Assembly (NCBI RefSeq): GCF_001465545.3
Contig: NZ_CP013480.3
Span: 1,116,001-1,180,000, forward strand
DNA: 64,000 nucleotides
Source: Pandoraea norimbergensis
Lineage (GTDB): Bacteria > Pseudomonadota > Gammaproteobacteria > Burkholderiales > Burkholderiaceae
Direction: 5' to 3'
Within the stretch, counting starts at the first letter, position 1. Each line of letters opens with the position of its first letter. The position numbers and the translations under genes were made by a program. The notes under the pieces are model-generated. The model was given only the letters and a program-made list of their open reading frames with translations. It was not told the origin of the DNA and ran no database searches. This document shows, in pieces, positions 18,630 to 28,297 of the stretch.

Positions 18630-20153
18630 TTACGCCGCTGCGACCGGAATCTTGCCGATCTTGGCTTGCCATTCCTTCGGGCCGGTCTGGTGCACCGACA
18701 CGCCGGTGGAATCCACCGCGACGGTGACGGGCATGTCCTTCACGTCGAATTCGTAGATGGCTTCCATGCCCAGGTCTTCGAAGGCCAGCACGCGTGCAGC
18801 GCGAATCGCCTTCGACACCAGATAAGCGGCGCCGCCCACGGCCATCAGGTACGCAGCCTTGTGCTTCTTGATCGCTTCGATGGCGGCCGGGCCACGTTCC
18901 GACTTGCCGATCATGACCGCGAGGCCCGTCTTCGACAGCATCATGTCGGTGAACTTGTCCATGCGCGTGGACGTGGTCGGACCGGCCGGGCCGACGACTT
19001 CGTCACGCACCGGATCTACCGGGCCCACGTAGTAAATCGCGCGGCCATTGAAGTCAACCGGCAGCGGCTCGCCCTTGGCGATCATGTCGGCGATGCGCTT
19101 GTGGGCGGCGTCGCGGCCCGTGAGCATCTTGCCCGAGAGCAGCAGCGTCTGGCCCGGCTTCCAACTGGCGACTTCTTCCGGCGTGAGCGTGTCGAGGTCG
19201 ACGCGCTTGCTCGTCTCAGTGTTCGGTTCCCAGTGCACGTTCGGCCAGGCGTCGAGCGACGGGGCGGCGAGGAACGAGGGGCCCGAGCCATCGAGCGTGA
19301 AATGCGCGTGACGCGTGGCGGCGCAGTTCGGGATCATGGCGACCGGCTTCGACGCGGCGTGCGTCGGGTAGTCGAGAATCTTCACGTCGAGCACCGTGGC
19401 GAGGCCGCCGAGGCCTTGCGCGCCGATACCGAGGGCGTTGACCTTCTCGAACAGCTCGATACGCAGCTCTTCGTTCCAGTTCTGCGGGCCGCGCTTGATC
19501 AGGTCATGGATGTCGATCGGGTCCATGAGCGATTCCTTCGCGAGGACCATGGCCTTCTCGGCCGTACCGCCGATACCGATGCCGAGCATGCCCGGCGGGC
19601 ACCAGCCGGCGCCCATCGTCGGCACGGTCTTCACGACCCAGTCGACGATCGAGTCGGACGGGTTGAGCATCACGAACTTCGACTTGTTCTCCGAGCCGCC
19701 GCCCTTGGCTGCGACCGTGATGTCGACCTTGTCGCCTTCCACGATTTCGTAGTGGATGACGGCGGGCGTGTTGTCCTTCGTGTTCTTGCGGCCGCCTTCG
19801 GGCGGGGCAACGATCGAGGCGCGCAGCACGTTCTCGGGGTGCATGTAAGCCTGACGCACGCCTTCGTTGATCATGTCCGTGAGGCTGCGCTTGGCATCCC
19901 ACTGCACGTTCATGCCGACCTTCACGAAGACGGTCACGATACCGGTGTCCTGACACAGCGGGCGGCGGCCTTCGGCGCACATGCGGCTGTTGGTCAGAAT
20001 CTGTGCGATGGCATCCTTGGCGGCGGGGCTTTCTTCGGCCTCATAGGCACGGCCCAGCGCTTGGATGTAATCGTCCGGATGGAAGTAGCTGATGTACTGA
20101 AGGGCACCGGCGACGCTCTGAATGACGTCGTCTTCTTTAATGACGGTAGACAT
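18630..20153 (-). CDS. fumA: Class I (iron-sulfur) fumarate hydratase
   Basis: A 507-residue oxygen-sensitive [4Fe-4S] fumarase of the TCA cycle, containing alpha and beta regions in one chain. Cysteines expected to bind the cluster occur in GRRPLCQDTGIVTVFVK, in PTMGAGWCPPGMLGIG and in AMIPNCAATRHAHF. The beta-region is recognisable from GPAGPTTSTRMDKFTDMML and KHKAAYLMAVGGAAYLVSKA. The 24-residue shorter FumA/FumB-type versus two-subunit type is settled by the single continuous frame. It is followed by its own terminator. Confidence 0.94.
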   Translation of the reverse strand: MSTVIKEDDVIQSVAGALQYISYFHPDDYIQALGRAYEAEESPAAKDAIAQILTNSRMCAEGRRPLCQDTGIVTVFVKVGMNVQWDAKRSLTDMINEGVRQAYMHPENVLRASIVAPPEGGRKNTKDNTPAVIHYEIVEGDKVDITVAAKGGGSENKSKFVMLNPSDSIVDWVVKTVPTMGAGWCPPGMLGIGIGGTAEKAMVLAKESLMDPIDIHDLIKRGPQNWNEELRIELFEKVNALGIGAQGLGGLATVLDVKILDYPTHAASKPVAMIPNCAATRHAHFTLDGSGPSFLAAPSLDAWPNVHWEPNTETSKRVDLDTLTPEEVASWKPGQTLLLSGKMLTGRDAAHKRIADMIAKGEPLPVDFNGRAIYYVGPVDPVRDEVVGPAGPTTSTRMDKFTDMMLSKTGLAVMIGKSERGPAAIEAIKKHKAAYLMAVGGAAYLVSKAIRAARVLAFEDLGMEAIYEFDVKDMPVTVAVDSTGVSVHQTGPKEWQAKIGKIPVAAA

Positions 20154-20190
20154 GAAACGGCTCTCGACTTAGTGGGGACTTGGTGAGGAT

Positions 20191-20772
20191 TTAGTGGGTA
20201 TTGTTATTCGGTACAGCCGGTACAGCTTGGGGGGTAGCGTACGCCGGGGCGTGGCTGTCGTTGGTCATCTTGTTGACCACGGCCATCACGACGGCGGAAA
20301 GCAGGAACGAGATGTGGATGATGACTTGCCACATGATCGTGTGCGGCGTTTGCTGGGACGCATCGATAAACGTCTTGAGCAGGTGGATCGACGAGATGCT
20401 GATGAGCGCCATCGAGAGCTTCACCTTGAGCACGCCGGCGTTCACGTGATCGAGCCATTCGGGCTCGTCGGGGTGGCCTTCCACGCCGAGGCGGGAGACG
20501 AAGGTCTCATAGCCGCCGATGATCACCATGATGAGCAGATTCGAGATCATCACCACGTCGATCAGGCCGAGCACGACCAGCATGATCTGCGTTTCGTCGA
20601 AGCTGGCGGCGTGGGTGACGAGGTGCCAGAGTTCGGCGAGAAACTTGTAGACGTAGACGCCTTGCGCTGCGATCAGGCCGAGATAGAGCGGCAGTTGCAG
20701 CCAGCGGCTGAAGAAAATGATGCGGGGCAGCGGGCGCATCGGCGCGTCGGAGGAGCGGCCGGGAGTCGACAT
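20191..20772 (-). CDS. YqhA-family (TIGR00645) inner membrane protein
   Basis: A 193-residue membrane protein with four predicted helices, around residues 24-45, 62-86, 118-136 and 148-165. The stretches [18 protein letters not shown] and [21 protein letters not shown] are characteristic of the TIGR00645/YqhA family. Function unknown. It ends 37 bp upstream of fumA on the same strand, so the two are probably co-transcribed. Confidence 0.88.
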   Translation of the reverse strand: MSTPGRSSDAPMRPLPRIIFFSRWLQLPLYLGLIAAQGVYVYKFLAELWHLVTHAASFDETQIMLVVLGLIDVVMISNLLIMVIIGGYETFVSRLGVEGHPDEPEWLDHVNAGVLKVKLSMALISISSIHLLKTFIDASQQTPHTIMWQVIIHISFLLSAVVMAVVNKMTNDSHAPAYATPQAVPAVPNNNTH

Positions 20773-20896
20773 GGCAATCTTGACGAAGTGGGGGACATTC
20801 GCCTGCGCCCGAAGCCGCAGGCCATTATTATCAAATCAACATCAAATCAAAGCATCCGGTCGGATTCGCGAGGCGAAATCCGACACCGGCGGCATT

Positions 20897-21922
20897 TTAC
20901 AACGTCTTGCCGGGCGAGCCGCCCTTATCCGTGGGTGCCGCGGCCAGTTTCTTGCTGGCGCCTGCGCCCGGCATGGCGGCGAGCACGACGCCCGAGACCG
21001 TCAGCGCCAGCGCTGCGCCTTGGGTGAACGTCAACTGTTCGCCGAGAAACACGACCCCGTAGGCCGTGGCGGCCACCGGCACCATAGCGGTGAAAACGCC
21101 CGCCAGCTGGGCGCTCACGTGGCGAATGCCGCGCATCCACAAGAAGAACGAGAACACGCTCGCGGCGAGCCCGTACCAGACGATGAGGGCCCAGTGGCCG
21201 GGCGTGAGTACCGAGTAATCCACGGCCATCAACCCCACGATGCCGAGCGGCAGCATCATCGCCCCGCCGAGCAGATGGGTGTACGCGCAGATATCGATGG
21301 CCGAGAGTTCCGAGGCGAGGCGCTTCGAGACGATCACGTAAATCCCCTCGCACACCACGGCGCCGAGCACTAACAAATTCCCCAGCCATGCGTTGCCGGT
21401 GGAGCCGCTGCCACTGCCCGCCCCGTGAGCGTCGCCACGAGAAAGATTCAGCAATGCCACCCCGAGGATCGCCAGCCCGATGCTTACCAGCGTGCGCCGC
21501 GACGGGTGCTCGCGCAGCACGGCCCATGACAGCAGGGCGACACAGGCGGGCAGCGTGGCGGTGATCACCCCGGCGGCGGTCGCCGTGGTTTGACGCACGC
21601 CGTAGAGCATCAGCAGGGTGAAGAGAAACGTCCCGAAGAACGTTTGCACAAAAAGGTTGCGCCATTGCGACCGGGTGACGAGCCGCATTCTCGCCGGGCG
21701 ATAACGCGGGGCGAGGGCGATGACGGCGATCACGAAGCGCCAGAGGGCGAAGGCGGCCACGGGCATGACGGCGACCATGGTTTTGCCGATGCCGACATTG
21801 GTGCCGACGAAGGTCATGGCGAGGGCCAGCGCGAAACTCGGAAAGCGGGCAAACAGCCGGTCGGTCGACGATGTCGACGCGTGGGCTGAAGGCGTGGATT
21901 GGGACGAAGAGGTCGAATTCAC
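20897..21922 (-). CDS. DMT/EamA-family transporter
   Basis: A drug/metabolite transporter superfamily protein with ten helices arranged as two EamA repeats; the first repeat begins near FALALAMTFVGTNVGIGKTM and the second near GNLLVLGAVVCEGIYVIVSKR. Such proteins usually export amino acids or metabolites; the substrate is unknown. I use the GTG at 21922, which removes an unlikely N-terminal extension; an ATG at 22048 is also in frame. Unlinked to its neighbours in function. Confidence 0.85.
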   Translation of the reverse strand: MNSTSSSQSTPSAHASTSSTDRLFARFPSFALALAMTFVGTNVGIGKTMVAVMPVAAFALWRFVIAVIALAPRYRPARMRLVTRSQWRNLFVQTFFGTFLFTLLMLYGVRQTTATAAGVITATLPACVALLSWAVLREHPSRRTLVSIGLAILGVALLNLSRGDAHGAGSGSGSTGNAWLGNLLVLGAVVCEGIYVIVSKRLASELSAIDICAYTHLLGGAMMLPLGIVGLMAVDYSVLTPGHWALIVWYGLAASVFSFFLWMRGIRHVSAQLAGVFTAMVPVAATAYGVVFLGEQLTFTQGAALALTVSGVVLAAMPGAGASKKLAAAPTDKGGSPGKTL

Positions 21923-22159
21923 GGGCGCTCCGGGCGAGTCCGGGGTTGGCGGGATAGGGATGATGCGGGTAGGATTGTAGCGAATACGCCACGGTCTGCT
22001 GCACCGCAGTGACGCGCTTGCGTGAGTCCCGCACGCGAGAGACGTCACGCGGGTGCACCAGTGTAAGGCGTTAGTAAGTCGCTCGTCTTAATGTGGCGTT
22101 AGCGATTTGTTTTGGCTTGATTGCAATCGTTTTTGCATATCCATAAGAGGGGACAACTC

Positions 22160-24142
22160 ATGGCAGCAATTGAATCGGTAATGCAGGAGCAGCGCATTTT
22201 CGCGCCGCCGCAGGCGCTTGTCGCCAAAGCGAACATCTCCGGCATGCCCGCCTATGAGGCGCTGTGCGCCGAGGCCGAGAAGGATTACGAGGGATTCTGG
22301 GCGCGTCAGGCGCGCGAGAATCTGGCCTGGCACAAGCCGTTCACCAAAGTCCTCGACGAGACCAACGCCCCGTTTTACACGTGGTTCGAAGATGGTCAGC
22401 TCAATGCGTCGTACAACTGTCTGGACCGCCAGATCGAAGCCGGTCTGGGCGACAAGAACGCCATTCTTTTTGAAGCCGACGACGGCACGGTGACCCCGGT
22501 CACCTACCGCGACCTGCTGGCGCGCGTGAGCCGCTTTGCGAACGCGCTCAAGGCTCAGGGCGTGAAGAAGGGCGACCGCGTTGTGATCTACATGCCGATG
22601 TCGATCGAAGGCGTCGTGGCCATGCAGGCCTGCGCCCGCATCGGCGCGACGCACTCCGTCGTGTTCGGTGGCTTTTCGGCCAAATCGCTGAACGAGCGCG
22701 CGATCGACGCCGGCGCCGTGGCGATCATCACCGCCGACGAGCAGATGCGTGGCGGCAAGGCGCTGCCGCTCAAGGCCATCGTCGACGAGGCGCTGGCGAT
22801 GGGCGGCTGCGATCACGTGAAGTCGGTGATCGTCTACCGTCGTACCGGCGGCAATGTGGCGATGCAGGCGGGCCGTGACCACGTGCTGCAAGACTTGGTC
22901 GCGACGCAATCGGATCAGTGCGAGCCGGAGTGGGTGGGCGCGGAGCATCCGCTGTTCATCCTTTACACGTCGGGCTCGACGGGCAAGCCGAAGGGCGTGC
23001 AACACAGCACGGGCGGCTATCTGCTGTGGGCGTCGCTCACGATGCAGTGGACGTTCGACATCAAACCGGACGACGTTTTCTGGTGCACGGCGGATATCGG
23101 CTGGATTACCGGCCACACGTACATCGCTTACGGCCCGCTCGCGGTCGGTGCGACGCAGGTCGTGTTCGAAGGTGTGCCGACGTATCCGAATGCCGGGCGC
23201 TTCTGGGAAATGATCGGTCGCCACAAGGTGTCGGTGTTCTACACCGCGCCGACGGCGATTCGTTCGCTGATCAAGGCGGCCGAGCAGACGCCGGACGTGC
23301 ATCCCAAGAAATACGATCTGTCGTCGCTGCGCATTCTCGGGTCGGTTGGTGAGCCGATCAATCCGGAAGCGTGGATGTGGTACTACGAGAACATTGGCGG
23401 CGGCCGTTGCCCGATCGTCGATACGTGGTGGCAGACGGAGACTGGCGGTCATGTGATCACGCCGCTGCCGGGCGCGACGCCGCTGGTGCCGGGTTCGTGC
23501 ACGCTGGGGTTGCCGGGGATCGACGTGGCGATTGTCGATGAAACCGGGCAAGACGTGCCGAACGGTCAGGGCGGCATGCTCGTGATCAAGCGCGCGTGGC
23601 CGTCGATGATTCGTACGATCTGGGGCGACCCGGAGCGTTACAAGTCGAGCTACTTCCCGCCGGAGCTGGGTGGGAAGATCTATCTGGCCGGCGACGGTTC
23701 GATTCGCGATGCGAAGACTGGGTACTTCACGATCATGGGGCGTATCGACGACGTGCTGAACGTCTCGGGTCACCGCATGGGCACGATGGAGATCGAGTCG
23801 GCGCTGGTGGCGAATCCGATCGTGGCGGAAGCTGCGGTGGTGGGCCGTCCGGACGACACGACGGGCGAGGCGATTGTCGCGTTCGTGGTGCTCAAGCGTT
23901 CGCGCCCAACCGGGGATGAAGCCAAGCAACTGGCGCTCGAACTGCGTAATTGGGTGGGCAAGGAGATCGGACCGATCGCCAAGCCGAAGGACATCCGCTT
24001 CGGCGACAACCTGCCGAAGACGCGTTCGGGCAAGATCATGCGCCGTCTGTTGCGCGTGATCGCGAAGGGCGAGGAGATCACGCAGGACACCTCCACGCTT
24101 GAAAACCCGGCGATTCTCGATCAGTTGAAGCAAGCGCAGTGA
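22160..24142 (+). CDS. acs: Acetyl-CoA synthetase
   Basis: AMP-forming acetate-CoA ligase of 660 residues, which activates acetate to acetyl-CoA. The P-loop-like motif [12 protein letters not shown], the segment WWQTETGGH, the hinge region ending [16 protein letters not shown] and the C-terminal lysine motif TRSGKIMRR (site of regulatory acetylation in the family) are all present. The ATG at 22160 has a GAGGGGA site and begins [14 protein letters not shown]. It is followed by a DUF4212/SSS transporter pair that probably imports its substrate. Confidence 0.96.
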   Translation: MAAIESVMQEQRIFAPPQALVAKANISGMPAYEALCAEAEKDYEGFWARQARENLAWHKPFTKVLDETNAPFYTWFEDGQLNASYNCLDRQIEAGLGDKNAILFEADDGTVTPVTYRDLLARVSRFANALKAQGVKKGDRVVIYMPMSIEGVVAMQACARIGATHSVVFGGFSAKSLNERAIDAGAVAIITADEQMRGGKALPLKAIVDEALAMGGCDHVKSVIVYRRTGGNVAMQAGRDHVLQDLVATQSDQCEPEWVGAEHPLFILYTSGSTGKPKGVQHSTGGYLLWASLTMQWTFDIKPDDVFWCTADIGWITGHTYIAYGPLAVGATQVVFEGVPTYPNAGRFWEMIGRHKVSVFYTAPTAIRSLIKAAEQTPDVHPKKYDLSSLRILGSVGEPINPEAWMWYYENIGGGRCPIVDTWWQTETGGHVITPLPGATPLVPGSCTLGLPGIDVAIVDETGQDVPNGQGGMLVIKRAWPSMIRTIWGDPERYKSSYFPPELGGKIYLAGDGSIRDAKTGYFTIMGRIDDVLNVSGHRMGTMEIESALVANPIVAEAAVVGRPDDTTGEAIVAFVVLKRSRPTGDEAKQLALELRNWVGKEIGPIAKPKDIRFGDNLPKTRSGKIMRRLLRVIAKGEEITQDTSTLENPAILDQLKQAQ

Positions 24143-24370
24143 GTTGGCTGCGGCAACTGTGTCGCGGAGATTGATCCGGGCACAGTGCCGCAGGCTGCGA
24201 AAGCCGAGACAACTTCCTCGAAGCAATGTCTGTGGGGTTCCGTCAGGACTTGACGGGCCCCGTGAGCGCCCATGGCGCGTAGACATTGCTGCACCTCGGA
24301 ACATGGCGATGATGAGTCTTCCGCTGCGTGCTGGCGGTACGTCGGTGTTGCGGAACGCCGGAGTGCGTCG

Positions 24371-24850
24371 ATGGTGAATCCCCCGAAAACCGATGCTAGT
24401 GATCTGTCAGCAACGTCCGCACTGACGGACGGTTTGCCACGCGATTCGCATTGGCATCGAGAAGCTGCTGCGATTGCGGCGCGTCACTGGCACCGCACGT
24501 TGTGGCTGGTGGCGGCGCTGATGACGATTGGCTTCGTGGTGACGTTCGTTCCACAGTTCTGGGCGCGCGAATGGATGTCGGTGCGATTCGCCGGCTGGCC
24601 GTTGCCGTTCTACATGGGCGCGCAGGGTTCGATCCTGATCGATATCGGATTAATCGTCATCTATGCGTTGGTCCAGCGTCGTAACGACGCACGATATCGC
24701 GCTGACCTGCAAACTTTGCGCCGCGCACACAGTGACAGCCTCGGGCTTGGTGATGCGGCGGTTTCCGGCATGTCCGGCGGCGCGCAGGGCACTGCTTCCG
24801 CTTCTTCTCGTATGACTTCTCGCGCCACGTCGGCGCCGACTTCCCGATGA
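24371..24850 (+). CDS. DUF4212 small subunit of a sodium:solute symporter
   Basis: A 159-residue protein with two membrane helices (about residues 42-62 and 78-98) separated by WAREWMSVRFAGWPLPFYMGAQGS, the DUF4212 signature. Such small subunits pair with an SSS-family symporter; the next gene is that symporter and overlaps this stop codon by 4 bp (ATGA). The C-terminal 50 residues are Ser/Ala-rich and not conserved. The start is taken at the ATG at 24371, ahead of the conserved region; the frame is open further upstream. Confidence 0.85.
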   Translation: MVNPPKTDASDLSATSALTDGLPRDSHWHREAAAIAARHWHRTLWLVAALMTIGFVVTFVPQFWAREWMSVRFAGWPLPFYMGAQGSILIDIGLIVIYALVQRRNDARYRADLQTLRRAHSDSLGLGDAAVSGMSGGAQGTASASSRMTSRATSAPTSR

Positions 24851-26865
24851 GTTACACGCGCAGGCTGCTGCGCTACTACCTGTATTACACGGCGGGTTTC
24901 TTCGCGTTCGTGCTGATGATCGGCTTGCTTGAGCGGGTCAACGGGCCGGGTGTATGGATCGGTTACGCGTTTCTGTTCGTGACCATTGCCGTCTACGCGG
25001 TGATCGGACTGATTTCCAGAACGTCAGATGCTACGGAGTACTACGTGGCAGGACGCCGCGTGCCACCGGTGTTCAACGGCATGGCGTGCGCGGCCGACTG
25101 GATGAGTGCAGCGTCGTTCATGGGGTTGGCGGGTTCGTTGTACGTGTCGGGTTACGACGGCTTGGCGTATGTCATGGGATGGACGGGCGGCTATTGTCTG
25201 GTGGCGTTTCTGCTGGCGCCGTACCTTCGCAAGATGGGGCGATACACCGTGCCCGACTTTCTCGGCACGCGTTACGACAGCAATGTCGTGCGGGCGTTGG
25301 GGGTGTTCTCGACGATTCTGTGTTCGTTCGTCTATTTGGTGGCGCAGATTCAGGGCGTGGGGTTGATCGCGTCGCGCTTTATCGGCGTGGAATTCACCAT
25401 CGGCATCTTCTTTGGGCTGGCGGGCATTCTGGTGTGCTCGTTCCTCGGCGGGATGCGCGCGGTGACGTGGACGCAGGTGGCGCAGTACATCATCATGATC
25501 ACGGCGTTTCTGGTGCCGACGGCGATGATCGGGCACCAGACGGGACATGGCTGGTTTCCGCAGTTCAGCTACGGGCAGGCGCTGGCGAAGGTGGAGGCGC
25601 TGGAGCGAGAGATTCAGCAGTCGATTCCCGAGCGAGAGGTGCGTGATTATTACCGGGAGCAGGGCGAGCAGATGCAACGCCGGCTGGACGGTCTGCCGGA
25701 CAGCTTCTACACCGAGCGTGCAGAGCTGGAGCGCCAGTTGCTCGATACGAAGCGCCACAACGGGCCGCTTCGCGATGTGAAGGTGCTGGAAGCGAAGCTG
25801 GATGCGTTTCCGCGCGACGTGGGGGATGCGCAGAACCAATGGCTGGAGTTGCGCAATCAGTATGCGGAGCGCAGTGAGCCGCCGCACGCGATGACGGAGC
25901 CATTCCCGGCGCGCGACGAGACGACGCGCAGTTCTCAGCGATTGAATTTCCTGTTGTTGATGGTGTGCCTGATGATCGGCACGGCGAGCTTGCCGCACAT
26001 TCTCACGCGGTACGGCACAACGGCGACGGTGCAGGGGGCGCGTAGCTCGGTGGGCTGGACGTTGTTCTTTGTGGCGTTGTTGTACGTGAGTGCGCCGGCG
26101 TTGGCCGTGATGCTCAAGTACGACGTGCTGCTGCATCTGGTCGGGGCGCGATACGAGAATCTACCGGGATGGGTGATGCAGTGGCGGCACGCAACGCCCG
26201 TGCAGCTGGATATTTCGGATGTTTATCGGGATGGCGTGGTGCAGTGGGGCGAAATCTGGATGCAGCCGGACATGCTCGTGCTGGCCGGACCGGAGATCGC
26301 GGGGCTGCCGTATGTGATCTCGGGATTGGTGGCGGCGGGCGCGTTGGCGGCGGTACTGTCGACGGCGGACGGGTTGTTGCTGACGATCGCGAACGCGTTG
26401 TCGCACGACGTGTACTTCCACATGGTGGATCGCCATGCGTCGAGCCAGAAGCGGGTGACGACGTCGAAGATTCTGTTGCTGTGCGTGGCGATGTTCGCGT
26501 CGTACGTGACGTCGTTGAAGCTGGGCAATATTTTGTTTCTGGTGGGTGCGGCGTTCTCGCTGGCCGCGTCGTGCCTGTTCCCTGCGTTGGTGCTGGGGGT
26601 GTTCTGGAAGCGAACGACGCGGCTGGGCGCGACGGCCGGGATGGTGAGTGGGTTGCTGGTGTGCGTGTACTACATCATGACGACGTATCCGTTCTTCACG
26701 AGGCTGACGGGGTTCGCGGGCGCCCGCTGGTGGGGCGTGGATCCGATAGCGGCCGGGGCGTTCGGCGTGCCGGTCGGGTTCGCCGTGGCGATCCTGTTCA
26801 GCTTGCTGGGCGGGCGCCCGAGCGAGCGGGACGAGCATCTGGTGGACCACCTGCGACGCCCGTAA
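24847..26865 (+). CDS. Sodium:solute symporter, VC_2705-type (acetate-like)
   Basis: A 672-residue SSS-family carrier with about 13 helices. The segment EYYVAGRRVPPVFNGMACAADWMSAASFMG and GYDGLAYVMGWTGGYCLV mark the family, close to ActP-type acetate permeases. Between helices there is a charged, coiled-coil-like insertion of about 115 residues (roughly residues 240-355, rich in Glu, Arg and Gln), as in the VC_2705 subfamily. Coupled by a 4-bp overlap with the DUF4212 subunit and located after acs, so acetate or a related short carboxylate is the probable substrate. Confidence 0.88.
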   Translation: MSYTRRLLRYYLYYTAGFFAFVLMIGLLERVNGPGVWIGYAFLFVTIAVYAVIGLISRTSDATEYYVAGRRVPPVFNGMACAADWMSAASFMGLAGSLYVSGYDGLAYVMGWTGGYCLVAFLLAPYLRKMGRYTVPDFLGTRYDSNVVRALGVFSTILCSFVYLVAQIQGVGLIASRFIGVEFTIGIFFGLAGILVCSFLGGMRAVTWTQVAQYIIMITAFLVPTAMIGHQTGHGWFPQFSYGQALAKVEALEREIQQSIPEREVRDYYREQGEQMQRRLDGLPDSFYTERAELERQLLDTKRHNGPLRDVKVLEAKLDAFPRDVGDAQNQWLELRNQYAERSEPPHAMTEPFPARDETTRSSQRLNFLLLMVCLMIGTASLPHILTRYGTTATVQGARSSVGWTLFFVALLYVSAPALAVMLKYDVLLHLVGARYENLPGWVMQWRHATPVQLDISDVYRDGVVQWGEIWMQPDMLVLAGPEIAGLPYVISGLVAAGALAAVLSTADGLLLTIANALSHDVYFHMVDRHASSQKRVTTSKILLLCVAMFASYVTSLKLGNILFLVGAAFSLAASCLFPALVLGVFWKRTTRLGATAGMVSGLLVCVYYIMTTYPFFTRLTGFAGARWWGVDPIAAGAFGVPVGFAVAILFSLLGGRPSERDEHLVDHLRRP

Positions 26866-26922
26866 GGAATAAATTTTGAAGGGGTTGTGGCGAAAGGGGG
26901 TAGGATATTCCCGGCGACCTGC

Positions 26923-26928
26923 TATAAT
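26923..26928 (+). promoter_or_regulatory. -10 element of the tRNA-Ser promoter
   Basis: Perfect TATAAT, 14 bp before the first base of tRNA-Ser, followed by a GCGCGAC stretch resembling a stable-RNA discriminator. No convincing -35 hexamer seen. Confidence 0.6.
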
Positions 26929-26941
26929 GCGCGACTCTTCA

Positions 26942-27032
26942 GGAGAGATGGATGAGCGGTTTAAGTCGCACGCCTGGAAAGCGTGTATAGGTTAATAACC
27001 TATCCGGGGTTCGAATCCCCGTCTCTCCGCCA
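26942..27032 (+). tRNA. tRNA-Ser (anticodon GGA)
   Basis: A complete class II tRNA. The acceptor stem GGAGAGA pairs with TCTCTCC, the anticodon arm is CACGC-CTGGAAA-GCGTG with anticodon GGA, the long variable arm ATAGGT/ACCTAT is present, the T arm is CGGGG-TTCGAAT-CCCCG, and the 3-prime end GCCA is encoded. It decodes UCC (and UCU). A strong terminator follows, and the accessory island begins directly after. Confidence 0.97.
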
Positions 27033-27037
27033 CAGAT

Positions 27038-27067
27038 AAACAAAGGGCTCCCCGCGTGGGAGCCCTT
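27038..27067 (+). repeat. Direct repeat copy 1 (tRNA-Ser terminator)
   Basis: The 15-mer AAACAAAGGGCTCCC followed by two variable bases and CGTGGGAGCCCTT recurs at 30123-30152 in the same orientation. 28 of 30 positions are identical. The two copies bracket the PAAR-amidase-immunity module. Confidence 0.8.
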
Positions 27068-27069
27068 TG
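27041..27069 (+). terminator. Terminator of tRNA-Ser
   Basis: Perfect 12-bp stem CAAAGGGCTCCC / GGGAGCCCTTTG with a 5-nt loop, 8 bp after the CCA. A nearly identical copy lies at 30123-30152. Confidence 0.85.
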
Positions 27070-27239
27070 TGCGTTTACTAGCTTCGTTACTATCCGTTGG
27101 GTCTCTGGCGGGATTATCGAATGCCGGGACGTCCCTCCCTCTCCCGCCTTGCCCCATTCGGGGTCGTCTGAAGGGGACGGACCCGCGGTAAGTAGTCCCC
27201 GAGCAACGAGGACTCAAGGGGCTCGGTCCGGGTACCCCG

Positions 27240-27572
27240 TTATGAAACTGACTTCAGGTAGTTTGGAATCTGTGCTTTGCACGCGTCGAGCGCGGGAGTG
27301 GCGGTGTCAACCACACCGAATCGATACTTGCAGTATTTCGCAAATTCTTCGCGCGCTCGCGTCGACAGCTTATCAATCGGAATGTCCTCACCCTCGTTGG
27401 CAAATGGATCGTAAAACTGCATTTTCAGCGTTGGGAAATACTTGATAAAGAGGGTCGTTTGCTCTTCGTGATCGAGATACGTCTTCACGTAGCCGACGAA
27501 CATCAATGTGAACGCGATCGGTAGGGCAAGAATCACCACGACAACCGCTCTTCTTTTCTCCGAATATGTCAT
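27240..27572 (-). CDS. Putative immunity protein for the amidase effector
   Basis: A 110-residue protein with one N-terminal membrane helix (residues 9-28, VVVVILALPIAFTLMFVGYV) and a soluble part of about 80 residues with two cysteines, predicted to be in the periplasm. Its ATG overlaps the stop of the upstream amidase gene by 4 bp (ATGA), which indicates translational coupling. A membrane-anchored periplasmic partner is what a peptidoglycan amidase effector would need for self-protection. I recognise no family; the immunity role is inferred from position and topology. Confidence 0.65.
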   Translation of the reverse strand: MTYSEKRRAVVVVILALPIAFTLMFVGYVKTYLDHEEQTTLFIKYFPTLKMQFYDPFANEGEDIPIDKLSTRAREEFAKYCKYRFGVVDTATPALDACKAQIPNYLKSVS

Positions 27573-28291
27573 GGCGCTCCCAGCCCGGTCGAACTGCGCA
27601 GACTCTTTACGACATCCAATCCCACGTTGCCGGGGCAAATCTTTCCGTCACCCAATTGTCCCGGGAATTCACGATGACCACCGAGTGTGTTGATATGAAA
27701 ATACTCGCGCAAGATATCGACCAACGCCCCCAATGACTGCACTTGCCTGTCTGGCGCTCGGGGCCGGTTCTTGAAACCAAGCGTGCCGAACGCACCTCGG
27801 ACTTTTGAAACGATATCGTTTCCTTCCTGATCATCGGTTAGGTTCTCTAGCAGAACGATACCGATTACCCCCGTGTTGTAGCGTCGAACGTGTTCGCCTT
27901 TGAATCGAATGTCGCGCCCTTCAAAAATATTCCCGAAACAATCTAGTGCGTAGTGGTACCCAATGTCGTCACTAGGGACAATGGAATTCCCCATTTGCTT
28001 TTGCTGAATCTCCTGCAATTGAAGAGCACCTGGGCCGCAACCGAAACTTCGTCCCGCGTGATGAATCGCGAGCTGGGCGTAGTTCCAGTCGGCCTGCATC
28101 CGTTCGGTTCTCGCCTTGTGTGCAGCCCAGTCCGAACGTTCGATGAAGTGCATTCCGCGTCGCCGCACTTGCGTGATGATCGTTTGGCGCGTTGCTGCGC
28201 GATTGTTTACAGACACTGATATGGTTTCGGCGTCGGTGCCATCAGGGACAGTCTGTCCAGAAGTCCAATGTTCAATCCGGTAATCGGTCAT
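27569..28291 (-). CDS. Zinc N-acetylmuramoyl-L-alanine amidase, likely T6SS effector
   Basis: A 240-residue Amidase_2/PGRP-fold enzyme that should cut the bond between N-acetylmuramic acid and the stem peptide. Zinc ligands are visible: the first His pair in YAQLAIHHAGRSFGCG, the second His in NTLGGHREFPGQLG, and Cys in DGKICPGNVG; the catalytic tyrosine lies in DIGYHYALDCFGN. There is no signal peptide, so delivery must be by another route. It lies 6 bp after a PAAR gene and overlaps a candidate immunity gene, a standard layout for type VI secretion effectors. The first 35 residues are variable. Confidence 0.8.
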   Translation of the reverse strand: MTDYRIEHWTSGQTVPDGTDAETISVSVNNRAATRQTIITQVRRRGMHFIERSDWAAHKARTERMQADWNYAQLAIHHAGRSFGCGPGALQLQEIQQKQMGNSIVPSDDIGYHYALDCFGNIFEGRDIRFKGEHVRRYNTGVIGIVLLENLTDDQEGNDIVSKVRGAFGTLGFKNRPRAPDRQVQSLGALVDILREYFHINTLGGHREFPGQLGDGKICPGNVGLDVVKSLRSSTGLGAP

Positions 28292-28297
28292 TTTCGA

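Noticed and set aside
18666..20186. 506-codon frame antisense to fumarase
   Set aside because: Shadow of the high-GC fumarase gene with no family features.
22088..24304. 738-codon frame antisense to acs
   Set aside because: Composition is His/Arg-rich, as usual for the antisense of a high-GC gene; acs itself is unambiguous.
26939..27217. 92-codon frame over tRNA-Ser (GIRTPDRLLTYTRFPG)
   Set aside because: This is the well-known false translation of a tRNA-Ser gene.
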